Positions 1 through 6,958 of a DNA stretch of 11,705 bases are shown in pieces (the stretch's first letter is position 1; each line of letters begins with the position of its first letter). Location: positions 1 through 11,705 of the forward strand of contig CAYPZI010000090.1 in NCBI GenBank assembly GCA_964415185.1. The letters run 5' to 3'. The notes below the pieces were generated by a model. That model searched no databases, had not been told where the DNA came from, and worked only from the letters and a program-made list of their open reading frames with translations. A program made the position numbers and the translations under genes. The DNA comes from CAYVBJ01 sp964415185. Lineage in GTDB: Bacteria; Bacteroidota; Rhodothermia; Balneolales; Balneolaceae.

Positions 1-101
1 ATTTACCCTATGCTCCCACCATGGAAGGGCAATATATCATCAAAAACCTGCTGATAATCTCTGCTGCCATTGTGGTTGGCGGTTCCGTGCGCAAAGATTA
101 A
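1..101 (+). CDS. C-terminal end of a small membrane protein (DoxX/DUF417-like)
   Basis: Only the last 32 codons are in the window (frame from base 3, stop TAA at 99-101). The readable tail contains MEGQYIIKN followed by a hydrophobic stretch (LLIISAAIVVGG) and a short basic end (SVRKD). An 'EG(R/Q)F/Y-IKN' turn before a final membrane helix is typical of the last helix of DoxX/DUF417-type inner-membrane proteins, so that family is suggested. The fragment is too short to be sure. It runs convergently towards hmuV and is probably not part of the haem operon. Confidence 0.5.
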   Translation, partial: LPYAPTMEGQYIIKNLLIISAAIVVGGSVRKD

Positions 102-372
102 AATCATACGAATTGAAGCTGCTTAACTGTATCACGCCCTATTCTATTCCAAAAAAGTATAGCCAAATGTAATCGGATCACTCAATCACGAAAGATGTAA
201 TTAAGAACAATCCTAAATCGTGAGATCACCTATTCAAGTGACTAACGATCAAATATGCAATTCAGGTAATTCCGCCCTCCAAAGATGCATGTTTCGGTCG
301 GCAATAGAACTTTCTGGCTGCGGTGGAGCCGGGCCAAATTGCAAATCCCGGAAAAGTTTAAATTTTTTCAAC
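102..372. other. Convergent intergenic region, no gene recognised
   Basis: About 270 bases lie between the + strand membrane-protein end and the minus-strand hmuV stop. The open frames here have no family resemblance. A short CCGGG...CCCGG inverted repeat near 330-352, followed by an A/T-rich stretch, could be a weak terminator, but the 5-bp stem and the absence of an adjacent T-run make it unconvincing. Confidence 0.4.
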
Positions 373-1188
373 TTACACCATATGCCTGATATGAACACTT
401 TTTTTGGATGAAGCCACCACCAGAGGACAGTCGTGATGCGGATGCCGCATAATATGAACAGGACAGTCAAATGCCATTTCGATAATTTCAGGTTTAAACA
501 CGTCGTCTGGAGTTCCAAGTGCATACGTCCGGCCATCTTTCATTATATTGATTTCATCTGCATATTGAGCGGCCAGGTTCAAATCGTGTAAAATCATCAG
601 TACAGCAACATTTTTTCCTGAGAGCTCTTTTACAAGGTTCATAATAGAGTGCTGATGAGCAAGGTCGAGACTGGATAATGGTTCATCAAGTAGCAGACTG
701 CATGGCCTGTTCTCCTCAATCCTGTTCCACAACTGAGCCAACATACGGGCAAATTGAACCCTCTGCTTCTCTCCTCCCGATAGAGTTGGAAAAGAGCGTT
801 CTGCAAGATGATCGACACCTGACTGCTTCATACACAAATGGGCAATTTTTTGATCACTTGCATTTTCAAATCCACGCGTATGGGGCGATCGTCCCATTAG
901 CACCACCTCGAGGGCTGTAAAAGAGAATGCGAGATGTAAATTCTGCATCATCACTGCTCTTTTTCGGGCAAGATGCAGGGGAGAGACGGAATCCAGGCCT
1001 TTCCCCCCGACGAGCACCTCACCGCTTGTGGGTTTAATATCACCCGTAATCGCCTTCAGAAAAGTCGATTTTCCAGCCCCGTTTTTCCCCAGAATGACGG
1101 AAAATTTTCCGGGTACAAGTGACATGGAGACATTGTTGACCAGCGTGTGGTTGTCGATTTTTACGGTAATATTTTTGGCTTCGATCAT
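373..1188 (-). CDS. hmuV: Haem ABC transporter ATP-binding protein HmuV
   Basis: This is the cytoplasmic ATPase that powers haem import through the HmuU permease. All nucleotide-binding motifs are intact: Walker A GKNGAGKST (residues 34-42), Q-loop Gln82, signature LSGGEKQR (137-144), Walker B SLLLDEP (164-170) and H-loop His201 (ILHDLNLA). The AQLW segment after the signature helix (151-154) is typical of haem-type HmuV/ChuV proteins. At 271 residues the length is normal for the family. It is the last gene of the minus-strand haem operon, 124 bp after hmuU. That gap holds a heptad repeat and a hairpin, so its expression may be set separately. No Shine-Dalgarno sequence precedes the ATG at 1186-1188, but the start MIEAKNITVK aligns with the usual family start. 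Confidence 0.93.
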   Translation of the reverse strand: MIEAKNITVKIDNHTLVNNVSMSLVPGKFSVILGKNGAGKSTFLKAITGDIKPTSGEVLVGGKGLDSVSPLHLARKRAVMMQNLHLAFSFTALEVVLMGRSPHTRGFENASDQKIAHLCMKQSGVDHLAERSFPTLSGGEKQRVQFARMLAQLWNRIEENRPCSLLLDEPLSSLDLAHQHSIMNLVKELSGKNVAVLMILHDLNLAAQYADEINIMKDGRTYALGTPDDVFKPEIIEMAFDCPVHIMRHPHHDCPLVVASSKKSVHIRHMV

Positions 1189-1195
1189 AGTTGGA

Positions 1196-1223
1196 GTGAA
1201 AAGGCAAAGGTGAAAAGTGAAAA
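1196..1223. repeat. Four tandem heptads upstream of hmuV
   Basis: On the + strand the units read GTGAAAA, GGCAAAG, GTGAAAA, GTGAAAA: three identical 7-mers and one degenerate copy. The block sits 8-35 bases upstream of the hmuV start codon, within its translation initiation region. Such short tandem repeats can change copy number by slippage. Whether this one affects hmuV expression is inference. Confidence 0.6.
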
Positions 1224-1276
1224 GGTTTCAATCCTGTGATTTAAATTAAGTTTATAGATTTTTGCCACTATTGTAG

Positions 1277-1310
1277 ACCTCCAAGGTTTTGGGAACCATG
1301 GAGGTTTTTT
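1277..1310 (+). terminator. Intrinsic-terminator-like hairpin between hmuU and hmuV, + orientation
   Basis: ACCTCCA (1277-1283) pairs with TGGAGGT (1299-1305). An A-A mismatch and a second GGTT/AACC helix follow inside, around a 5-base loop, and T6 (1305-1310) follows on the + strand. The T-tract is on the strand opposite to the flanking genes, and no + gene ends here. For the operon transcript the structure would be a hairpin without a U-tract, so it might protect or attenuate rather than terminate. Confidence 0.5.
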
Positions 1311-1312
1311 GA

Positions 1313-2407
1313 TTATAAGTATCCTCCCAGCTCTTTGTTTCTTAACAACAGCCAAAGGAAAAACGGAGCTCCGATGGATGCGGTAATAACTCCAATGGGC
1401 AATTCGGCAGGAGCAACCAGTGTACGGGCAACTAAATCGGAACCGAGCAGCAAAACCCCGCCCAATATGGCTGAACCCGGCATCAAAAAACGATGGTCAG
1501 GGCCAATCCATAATCTCAGGATATGTGGAACTACAAGGCCTACGAAACCGATCATTCCACTTACGGAAACAGCGGCACCAACAGCGAGGCCCACAAAAAC
1601 AATGATTACTTTTTTCAGCCTCTCCACCCGCACGCCAAGATGACGAGCTTCCGACTCTCCCAGCAAAATGGCATTCAATCCTTTTGAGAGTTTAGGCAGA
1701 AATAGAATCGCGGCAAGCAGAAACGGCAGAACCACCCAAACCGAACTCCACATTGCCCCTCCCAGGCTGCCCAGTGTCCAAAATGTAAGGTCTCTGAGTT
1801 GGTCATCATCCGCCAAAAAAATCATAAATCCAATCAGCGCACCTGCCATTGCATTGATAGCAATCCCGGCCAGCAGCATAGTGGCAACATTGGTCTTTCC
1901 ATTATTGGTAGAGAGGCGGTAGACCAAAATCGTGGCAAATGTACCACCGGCAAATGCAGCTATGGGAATAAGAGCAGCTCCCAGCAGATCAATGATCGGT
2001 ATCGAAAGCGTACTCAAAATAACCATAGCAATGGCAGTAGCCAGTGCAGCTCCGCTGGATACTCCAATCAGTCCGGGGTCAGCCAGTGGATTACGAAAAA
2101 GTCCCTGCATGGCCGCGCCGGAAATGGCAAGTGCGGCACCGACCAATACAGCAAGAAATACTCTTGGCAATCGAATATTTATTAAGATTGCTTCTTGTAC
2201 CGGTTCAAAAACCCAGTTTGTGGTGATGCCCAGCTTACCCAGAAGAATCGCGAAAACCTGCCCCGGTTCAATCGTTACAGCACCGATTCCGGTTGAGACA
2301 ACGAGTAGCCAGAGCAGCACAGCACTGAGGCCGGCAAGAACGAAAAGCGCTAAACGAAATCTTGGAACTGATCGCCAAATCGAAATGTATTCAGTAAGTG
2401 TGTCCAT
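1313..2407 (-). CDS. hmuU: Haem ABC transporter permease HmuU (FecCD family)
   Basis: This is the inner-membrane channel for haem import, acting as a dimer with HmuV. The protein has 364 residues with many hydrophobic segments, as in BtuC/FecCD permeases. The family hallmark region spans residues 79-120, including RLPRV, SGAAMQGLFRNPLADP and GVSSGA. The late GFVGLVVPH motif (the coupling region that contacts the ATPase) and the GSDLVAR segment are also intact. It lies 59 bp downstream of hmuT and 124 bp upstream of hmuV in the same orientation. There is no Shine-Dalgarno sequence before the ATG at 2405-2407. Haem rather than siderophore or cobalamin is inferred from the neighbouring hmuS, hmuT and hmuV. 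Confidence 0.92.
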   Translation of the reverse strand: MDTLTEYISIWRSVPRFRLALFVLAGLSAVLLWLLVVSTGIGAVTIEPGQVFAILLGKLGITTNWVFEPVQEAILINIRLPRVFLAVLVGAALAISGAAMQGLFRNPLADPGLIGVSSGAALATAIAMVILSTLSIPIIDLLGAALIPIAAFAGGTFATILVYRLSTNNGKTNVATMLLAGIAINAMAGALIGFMIFLADDDQLRDLTFWTLGSLGGAMWSSVWVVLPFLLAAILFLPKLSKGLNAILLGESEARHLGVRVERLKKVIIVFVGLAVGAAVSVSGMIGFVGLVVPHILRLWIGPDHRFLMPGSAILGGVLLLGSDLVARTLVAPAELPIGVITASIGAPFFLWLLLRNKELGGYL

Positions 2408-2466
2408 GAAAAAATCAAACCGTTTTCAATGTCAGGCTCAACGGATGAACCAAAAAAACTTATGGG

Positions 2467-3465
2467 TTATAAACGATCTGTTTCCGATGATTGCAGTTTT
2501 GCAGCATCTATATTTGGGTGTAAAATCTGCATAAGGTCAATCACAGCGCTACCAAGCCTGGGGCCGAATCCAAGTAAATACGATCCATCCATAGAGTAAA
2601 TACGATTCTGTTTAGCGGCATTTGTTAACTCTATACCCGGGGATTCAAGAACTCCGTCTTTTCCTCCCACACTCCGTATTCCTGAATTCATCATCAGGAT
2701 AACATCCGGATTTGCCTTCACTACAGCCTCAGCAGTCAGCGGTTTATAGCCTTCAAATTCAGTAAACGCATTTTCACCACCTGCCAATTCTATGATTGTT
2801 TTTGCAGAGGTATACTTGCCCGCTACCATCATATTATTCTGTCCTCTTGCATAGATAAAAAGAACTTTTGGTTTCTGTTTTAAGGTTTCACGAACCTGAC
2901 CTGCGACATTCAGATCATCCATCATTTGTTGAATTATCTCATCAGCAGCCTCTTCCCTTCCGACAACAAAACCAAGTTCCCGGACTCTTTGAAAAGCACC
3001 CTCAACAGTTTCATCAGATGTTATGAGAAGCATCGGGACACCGGTCGTTCGAATTTGTTGAATTGCCGTCTTGGGGCCGGATGCAGCACTGGCAAGTATC
3101 AAGCTGGGAGATGTCGACAGAATACCTTCAGCCGAGAGATTGCGAGTGTAGGAGACTTTCTGTTTTGTTTGAGTTTCCTCCGGATAGGAGCTTGACTCGT
3201 CTACAGCAATCACCTGATTATCCACGCCCAGCTCAAACAAAATTTCAGTAACAGCCGGGCCAATAGATACAATTCTGGATGCATCTTTTACTGTGACCTC
3301 AACACCGTCGGCCCCGGTGTAGGTTTGTTGGGCATTGAGCATCAAAGGTATGATTAGGAATGATAAAACCATGAAACCTTTTTTTGTAAAACAGGATTTA
3401 TCAATCCCATTTGAAAAATAGTTTAAACCAGTTCGTACGCTGTCATTATTTATTTTGAATTTCAT
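2467..3465 (-). CDS. hmuT: Periplasmic haem-binding protein HmuT
   Basis: This substrate-binding protein receives haem in the periplasm and delivers it to HmuUV. It has 332 residues in the class III (BtuF/ShuT-like) fold, with opening strand RIVSIGPAVTEILFELG at about residues 64-80. The segment SYTRNLSAEG (105-114) matches the family's haem-binding stretch, and Tyr106 is the likely axial iron ligand by analogy with ShuT. Residues 28-45 (KKG, hydrophobic core, LNA before QQ) form the signal peptide, preceded by an unusually long N-region. The ATG at 3463-3465 is supported by a GGAGG motif shortly upstream, which lies inside the last codons of hmuS. The hmuS stop (3467-3469) is one base from this start, so translation is probably coupled. 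An alternative start is the Met at residue 32. Confidence 0.9.
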   Translation of the reverse strand: MKFKINNDSVRTGLNYFSNGIDKSCFTKKGFMVLSFLIIPLMLNAQQTYTGADGVEVTVKDASRIVSIGPAVTEILFELGVDNQVIAVDESSSYPEETQTKQKVSYTRNLSAEGILSTSPSLILASAASGPKTAIQQIRTTGVPMLLITSDETVEGAFQRVRELGFVVGREEAADEIIQQMMDDLNVAGQVRETLKQKPKVLFIYARGQNNMMVAGKYTSAKTIIELAGGENAFTEFEGYKPLTAEAVVKANPDVILMMNSGIRSVGGKDGVLESPGIELTNAAKQNRIYSMDGSYLLGFGPRLGSAVIDLMQILHPNIDAAKLQSSETDRL

Positions 3466-3466
3466 T

Positions 3467-4534
3467 TTAAACCTCCATTTTTTTTAGGCCGTTGGTAATC
3501 TCTCTCCACCCTTCCAGTTCGGGAATGCCGGGTTTTCGGGCGCCAAAGAAAGTGGCGATTTGTTCGCCCGCTTCATCGAAGAGTTCGAGGGATGTTACTG
3601 TGCCGTCATCGGTCGGTTTTTCGACAATCCAGGAGGAGTGAATCAGATCCTGGCGGAGGTGCAGGTTGAATTCCGGATCAAGTACATTCACCCAATTGCC
3701 TGTAATCCGTATTTTTTTTACAGGCCCTGAGTGGATCTGGATCATTCCGCTGTTTCGCACGAATACCATAATGGGTACCATTCTGTCCGATGCGAGGTTT
3801 AGCATCTTTCTTGTTGTTTTATTCGCAACTTTCCATGAGTAACGATTCCTCGCTATTATGAGCGCATCGGTTCTTTGCACCTTAAACTTGCGAAGCATCG
3901 GGTAGAAATCGTGGGTGTCTTTCAATTCAGACCAGGCATCGAGGAAAGCATCGGTTTCCACCTGCTCAATCTCTTTTTTGTTCTCTTTATTGATACTCTC
4001 ATTGATTTCAATTCCGGGAGACTGAGTCTCATCACGGAATTTATGGACGATATCGCTGTAGGCCTGAATACGGCTGTCATCCTTTAGATATATTTTGTGT
4101 ACAGCGTGCCCATTCTTGTCAAAAAACTGCAGGCTTTGAAGAGTGCCCCGCGGGTTTTCAATCGGCAGCGCGAAGGCAAATCCCCATCGCTTGTGAAATA
4201 CGCGAAGGTCAATATTTTCATCCAGCACAAGTCCCGCATGACCTTTAAAGGATATATTCCTATACACTCCCGTCTTTTCGTGAACGGCGGCTTTATTGCG
4301 GGTCAGAGCCATTACCCTGCCAAGCGATTCAAGCTGCTTGAAAATTCCTTCCCAATCTTTCCTTAATCGGACAACCTTTTTTCCATCACATGTAGACGCT
4401 ACCAATTCAGCCTCGCTAATGCCAAGACGGCCGGCAGCATCTTTAGTTCGTAGCTTGGGTTGTTCCTTTTTTAATTCATCCCATCGTTTTTTCAGAGTGG
4501 TGACTTCTTCGTTAGAAGTAGTTGTGGATTCCAT
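3467..4534 (-). CDS. hmuS: Cytoplasmic haem-handling/degrading factor, HemS/HmuS family
   Basis: HemS-family proteins bind imported haem in the cytosol and store it, pass it on or break it open. The protein has 355 residues, the usual length, with two repeated halves: an N-terminal domain (about 20-165) and a C-terminal domain (about 195-350) joined by a charged Glu/Lys linker. Repeat-specific signatures are visible, such as SGMIQIHSGPVKKI and NWVNVLDPEFNLHLR in the second half. His208, in LKDTHDFYPMLRKF, is positioned like the axial haem histidine of HemS/ShuS; that assignment is by analogy. It is the first intact gene of the operon, one base from hmuT, and lies just after an intrinsic terminator. 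No Shine-Dalgarno sequence precedes the ATG at 4532-4534. Confidence 0.9.
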   Translation of the reverse strand: MESTTTSNEEVTTLKKRWDELKKEQPKLRTKDAAGRLGISEAELVASTCDGKKVVRLRKDWEGIFKQLESLGRVMALTRNKAAVHEKTGVYRNISFKGHAGLVLDENIDLRVFHKRWGFAFALPIENPRGTLQSLQFFDKNGHAVHKIYLKDDSRIQAYSDIVHKFRDETQSPGIEINESINKENKKEIEQVETDAFLDAWSELKDTHDFYPMLRKFKVQRTDALIIARNRYSWKVANKTTRKMLNLASDRMVPIMVFVRNSGMIQIHSGPVKKIRITGNWVNVLDPEFNLHLRQDLIHSSWIVEKPTDDGTVTSLELFDEAGEQIATFFGARKPGIPELEGWREITNGLKKMEV

Positions 4535-4535
4535 G

Positions 4536-4829
4536 CTATATGTTTGATTGTAAACGTTTAAAAAAAATCCGGACCTGCCACAATTGAGGTATGGTTGTGT
4601 GCAGGCCCGGATTTCGTGTTAGAGTAAGTGAATTTGAATTCAAATTGTATCTGCCCGATCTCCGGATCTCTTCTTCCGAAACCACAATGACCGGAATGCT
4701 TACCTCCTGAATATGAACCTCTGCTAAGGGTGAGGCACTTTCATTCTGCACGATACACGAAAGAATTTGGGCATCAGACGTACTGTATAAGATCAATATG
4801 AGCAATGTGATAAATTTGAACCTGAACAT
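4536..4829 (-). pseudogene. Eroded 5' end of a TonB-dependent haem receptor
   Basis: The 97-codon frame begins with a clear signal peptide (MFRFKF, then a hydrophobic run ending SDAQ). Next comes a start typical of the CarboxypepD_reg fold seen at the N-terminus of Bacteroidota TonB-dependent receptors (about 21-42, with SASPLAEVHI). It then jumps to a plug-domain-like segment (about 45-62, VIVVSEEEIRRSGRYNLN). The body of the first domain, the rest of the plug and the whole beta-barrel (over 600 residues) are missing. The last 25 or so codons run through the intrinsic terminator and are probably not real coding. Position at the head of a haem operon fits an ancestral hmuR-type receptor. A genuine small secreted protein is the alternative. 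Confidence 0.5.
4560..4610 (-). terminator. Strong intrinsic terminator/attenuator upstream of hmuS
   Basis: Read on the minus strand, CCGGGCCTGC pairs with GCAGGTCCGG (10 bp with one G-T pair). A one-base bulge and a further 5-bp CACAA/TTGTG helix follow, and the stem is followed by A then T8 (complement of 4560-4567). It lies between the operon promoter and hmuS, inside the tail of the receptor remnant. Unless hmuS has its own promoter in the roughly 25 bases left, hmuSTUV must be transcribed by read-through. A 10-bp palindrome TAAACGTTTA (4551-4560) follows immediately. Confidence 0.8.
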
Positions 4830-4874
4830 ATTAAAACTTCTTGCGCTTTTGAAAATCTATTCTTAAATATTAGC

Positions 4875-4899
4875 CAAACTTATTTAGACTGGATCTAAA
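4875..4899 (-). promoter_or_regulatory. Promoter -7 box with adjoining 17-bp operator for the haem operon
   Basis: On the minus strand TAAGTTTG (complement of 4875-4882) matches the Bacteroidota -7 consensus TAnnTTTG, about 46 bases upstream of the receptor-remnant ATG. Directly upstream, between the -7 and the expected -33 position, lies a perfect inverted repeat TTTAGA-5 bp-TCTAAA (4883-4899). A repressor bound here would cover the promoter. TTTAG...CTAAA half-sites resemble operators of DtxR/MntR-type metal-dependent repressors, which would suit iron control of haem uptake; the binding protein is inferred. No good -33 box was seen. Confidence 0.5.
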
Positions 4900-4965
4900 G
4901 AAAAAGATAAATCTTTATTTCATGCATAGAACAGGCGGAAAAAAATCGAAGAAGTTAGTACAAGA

Positions 4966-4982
4966 CTATTACAGGGTAATAG
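4966..4982. promoter_or_regulatory. 17-bp inverted repeat upstream of the transposase-derived gene
   Basis: CTATTA-CAGGG-TAATAG is a perfect 6-5-6 inverted repeat, 25 bases before the ATG of the divergent gene at 5008. Its architecture equals that of the 4883-4899 repeat but its half-sites differ. It may be an operator for the gene at 5008, possibly autoregulatory. This is inference from symmetry and position only. Confidence 0.3.
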
Positions 4983-5007
4983 ATATCACGCAATTTAATG
5001 GGTAGCA

Positions 5008-5607
5008 ATGAAAAACAGATATGTGAACCGTGCGAAAATAAGCGAGGCAAAATTTCGGGATTTGCTCCGCTTTTTTGCACTCGATTTAACAGCAATCCAG
5101 ATAGCAGAAATTACCGGACTGAACCGCAATACAGTAAACCGCTACCTGAACGAAATCCGGAATAAAATTTGTCGCTTATCGACGCATTCAGCCCCTCCCG
5201 GGTTTCATGTTCCCAAACCGAACTTTGATGATCAAGAGACTTCTTTCTTTATTCTCGTTAGAGAGGAAGAGTCTCTGATTTTTGCTGAAATTCTGTCTTC
5301 AAACCTTGCTGGTCCAAGCAATAATGATCTTCTCAAAGCGTCTGGGTTCGACATGCTGATCAACACAGAAAATGGTGTTCATCAATTTATCGGTAATAAA
5401 TCATCCGATAAGGAAATACACAAAAAAAAAATAAACCGAATTGTGAACTTTTGGAGCATTGCCAAATTCCGGCTGGCCAAGTTTAAGGGCATCCATTCCT
5501 CCACGTATCAGCTTCACGTAAAAGAGAGTGAGTTTCGTTACAATCACCGCAACGAAGACCTAAATCTTCTACTGCTGAAAATTCTCAAACAAGATCCCCT
5601 GTTTTAG
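5008..5607 (+). CDS. Transposase-derived protein (IS1595/ISXO2-like) without catalytic residues
   Basis: The first ~53 residues (YVNRAKISEAKFR, LDLTAIQIAEITGLNRNTVNRYL) are the conserved N-terminal helix-turn-helix of IS1595/ISXO2-group transposases. The end (RLAKFKGIHSSTYQLHVKESEFRYNHRNEDL, ~153-185) matches the conserved C-terminus of the same group. Between them the catalytic core is degenerate. The block holding the first Asp (usually a DESYFG-like motif) is absent, the HSDGW-like motif reads NTENG, and the INGIESFW-like glutamate motif reads INRIVNFW with Val for Glu. At 199 residues it is somewhat shorter than active relatives. The frame is nonetheless uninterrupted, and no IS-type terminal inverted repeats were noticed. 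It is divergent from the haem operon. Either it is a decaying transposase or a domesticated DNA-binding protein. Confidence 0.75.
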   Translation: MKNRYVNRAKISEAKFRDLLRFFALDLTAIQIAEITGLNRNTVNRYLNEIRNKICRLSTHSAPPGFHVPKPNFDDQETSFFILVREEESLIFAEILSSNLAGPSNNDLLKASGFDMLINTENGVHQFIGNKSSDKEIHKKKINRIVNFWSIAKFRLAKFKGIHSSTYQLHVKESEFRYNHRNEDLNLLLLKILKQDPLF

Positions 5608-5775
5608 TCATGTACCAAATCAGAAAAATGAAATTTTTTCCGGATCATGACTATTGCTTCATCTAAGTAGAGTTTTTTGTCATGCATATCCTAAATGTAT
5701 TTCCAAGATTCTATCCGGATCTTATCGATTATCCCAAATTACAAGGAGCCGGATGTATTAAGGACTATTTGACAA
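5608..5775. other. Unassigned sequence between the transposase-derived gene and the IS
   Basis: There is no recognisable gene. A short frame from ATG 5682 (MHILNVFPRFYPDL...) stays open up to the IS and would close 12 bases beyond it if the IS and one target copy were removed (about 34 codons). It matches no family I know. No attC-like start (GTTGGCAACC, the expected 5' end of the first cassette) occurs here, so the left end of the cassette array is missing or rearranged. Confidence 0.3.
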
Positions 5776-5822
5776 ATAGCATGACATAGTTTACACATTC
5801 TGTAGCATAACATTGTTTACAC
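5776..5822. repeat. IS left end: terminal repeat plus tandem internal copy
   Basis: The outer copy TAGCATGACATAGTTTACAC (5777-5796) is followed 26 bp later by TAGCATAACATTGTTTACAC (5803-5822), 18 of 20 bases identical. Repeated end sequences usually mark multiple transposase binding sites. Confidence 0.75.
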
Positions 5823-5866
5823 TTTTAGTGAACAAAAGTTCTTTGACATCGTGATTTTCTCGTAGT

Positions 5867-5888
5867 GTTCATCTAAAAACCGATGAAC
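5867..5888 (+). promoter_or_regulatory. Hairpin over the transposase start codon
   Basis: GTTCATC (5867-5873) and GATGAAC (5882-5888) form a 7-bp stem with an 8-base loop. The ATG at 5883-5885 lies in the 3' arm. In transcripts entering from outside the element this would bury the start codon, a protection known from other ISs. A TTGACA at 5843-5848 could belong to an internal promoter, but no clear -10 was found. Confidence 0.35.
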
Positions 5889-6945
5889 GAATACGAGAAA
5901 AGAAAACAAGCTATCAAGCGACTAACGGGCAAGGCAACTGGTATGAAGACCAATCCAGAGCGCCAAAAAAAAACCAACCAAGGTAGCGGACTCCCTGGAG
6001 CAACAGGTGCTTCATGCACGCAGGCGCTTGGAGCGACAAGGGATCGCTCAAACCGGAGCGATTGCCATTTCCTATGAGCTGCGTAATCAGGGAATTACTC
6101 CACCCGAAGTCTGGACGATTAACCGGATTCTGGCCCGACATGGAGTAACCAAAGACAAGCCTGTTCGGCGCTCCAATAAGGAGTATCCGGAGCTGTTTTT
6201 TCATACCCATCAAATGGACCTGGTCGGGCCACGCTGGATTAAAGGCGATGGGCGGTTTTACAGCGTAAACATTATCGATACGTGTTCGCGCACGTGCTTA
6301 GCCGTTCCGGTTCGCACCAAGGCTTCGCTGGGCATTGCCGAGGTTCTGGCCACATTTTGGGCGACCCACGGGATGCCTGATGCGCTGCAAATGGACAATG
6401 AGTTAGCCTTTCGGGGCAGCAACCGCTATCCACGCAGTTTTGGGACCGTTGTTCGGTTTGCCTTGGCTCTGGGCATCGCTCCGGTATTTATTCCGGTGGC
6501 CGAGCCGTGGCGCAACGGGATTATCGAACGATTTAATCATACCTGGGAAAAACGATTCTTTCGATCTCAAACCTTTACCGGCTTTGACCATCTGAGCCAA
6601 GCCTCCAATCATTTCAGCAGCTTTCATAACAGCCACCATCGTTATAGCACATTAGGCCATAAAACCCCGGATCAGGTTACCGGGGAATTGTTGCCTGCTA
6701 TGCTCTACGATGGGCGGTTCAATTTGGAACAACGAATTCCGCTCGAAGAAGGCAGTATTTACTTTGTTCGGTACATTCGAAGCGATTGTAAGCTTCACCT
6801 TCCCACCGAGTCCTTTCGCGTTGATCAAAGCCTGAAGTATTCCTATGTGGTTGCCGAGATCAGCGTAGAAAATCACTGTTTGTTTCTCCAACAACACAAT
6901 AAAATTATCCAAACTTTTGAGTATGTAATGCCAGTTGACTGGTAG
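5883..6945 (+). pseudogene. IS481-like DDE transposase, frameshifted and missing most of its HTH
   Basis: The reading frame begins MNEYEKRKQAIKR at 5883, the usual start of this transposase group. At an A9 run (5965-5973) the frame must lose one A to continue as KKPTKVADSLEQQVLHARRRLERQG. From there it is open to TAG 6943-6945. The catalytic core is intact: counting from 6007, Asp71 (HQMDLVGP), Asp130 (ALQMDNELAF) and Glu174 (NGIIERFN). Only about 30 residues separate the N-terminal start from the ARRRLE segment, where relatives have a full helix-turn-helix, so roughly 50-60 residues seem deleted. Alternatives to simple decay are transcriptional slippage on the A-run or a homopolymer sequencing error; neither explains the missing HTH. 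A GTG at 6007 could start a catalytic fragment. Confidence 0.75.
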
Positions 6946-6958
6946 CTTGTTTGTCACT

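Noticed and set aside
1932..2534. Long + strand open frame of 200 codons opposite hmuU
   Set aside because: It is antisense to a clear permease gene and its composition is what reverse reading of membrane-protein codons gives.
4971..4980. ACAGGGTAAT matches half of the I-SceI homing endonuclease site
   Set aside because: Only 10 of 18 bases match, and the stretch is explained better as part of the 6-5-6 inverted repeat; a chance match is likely.
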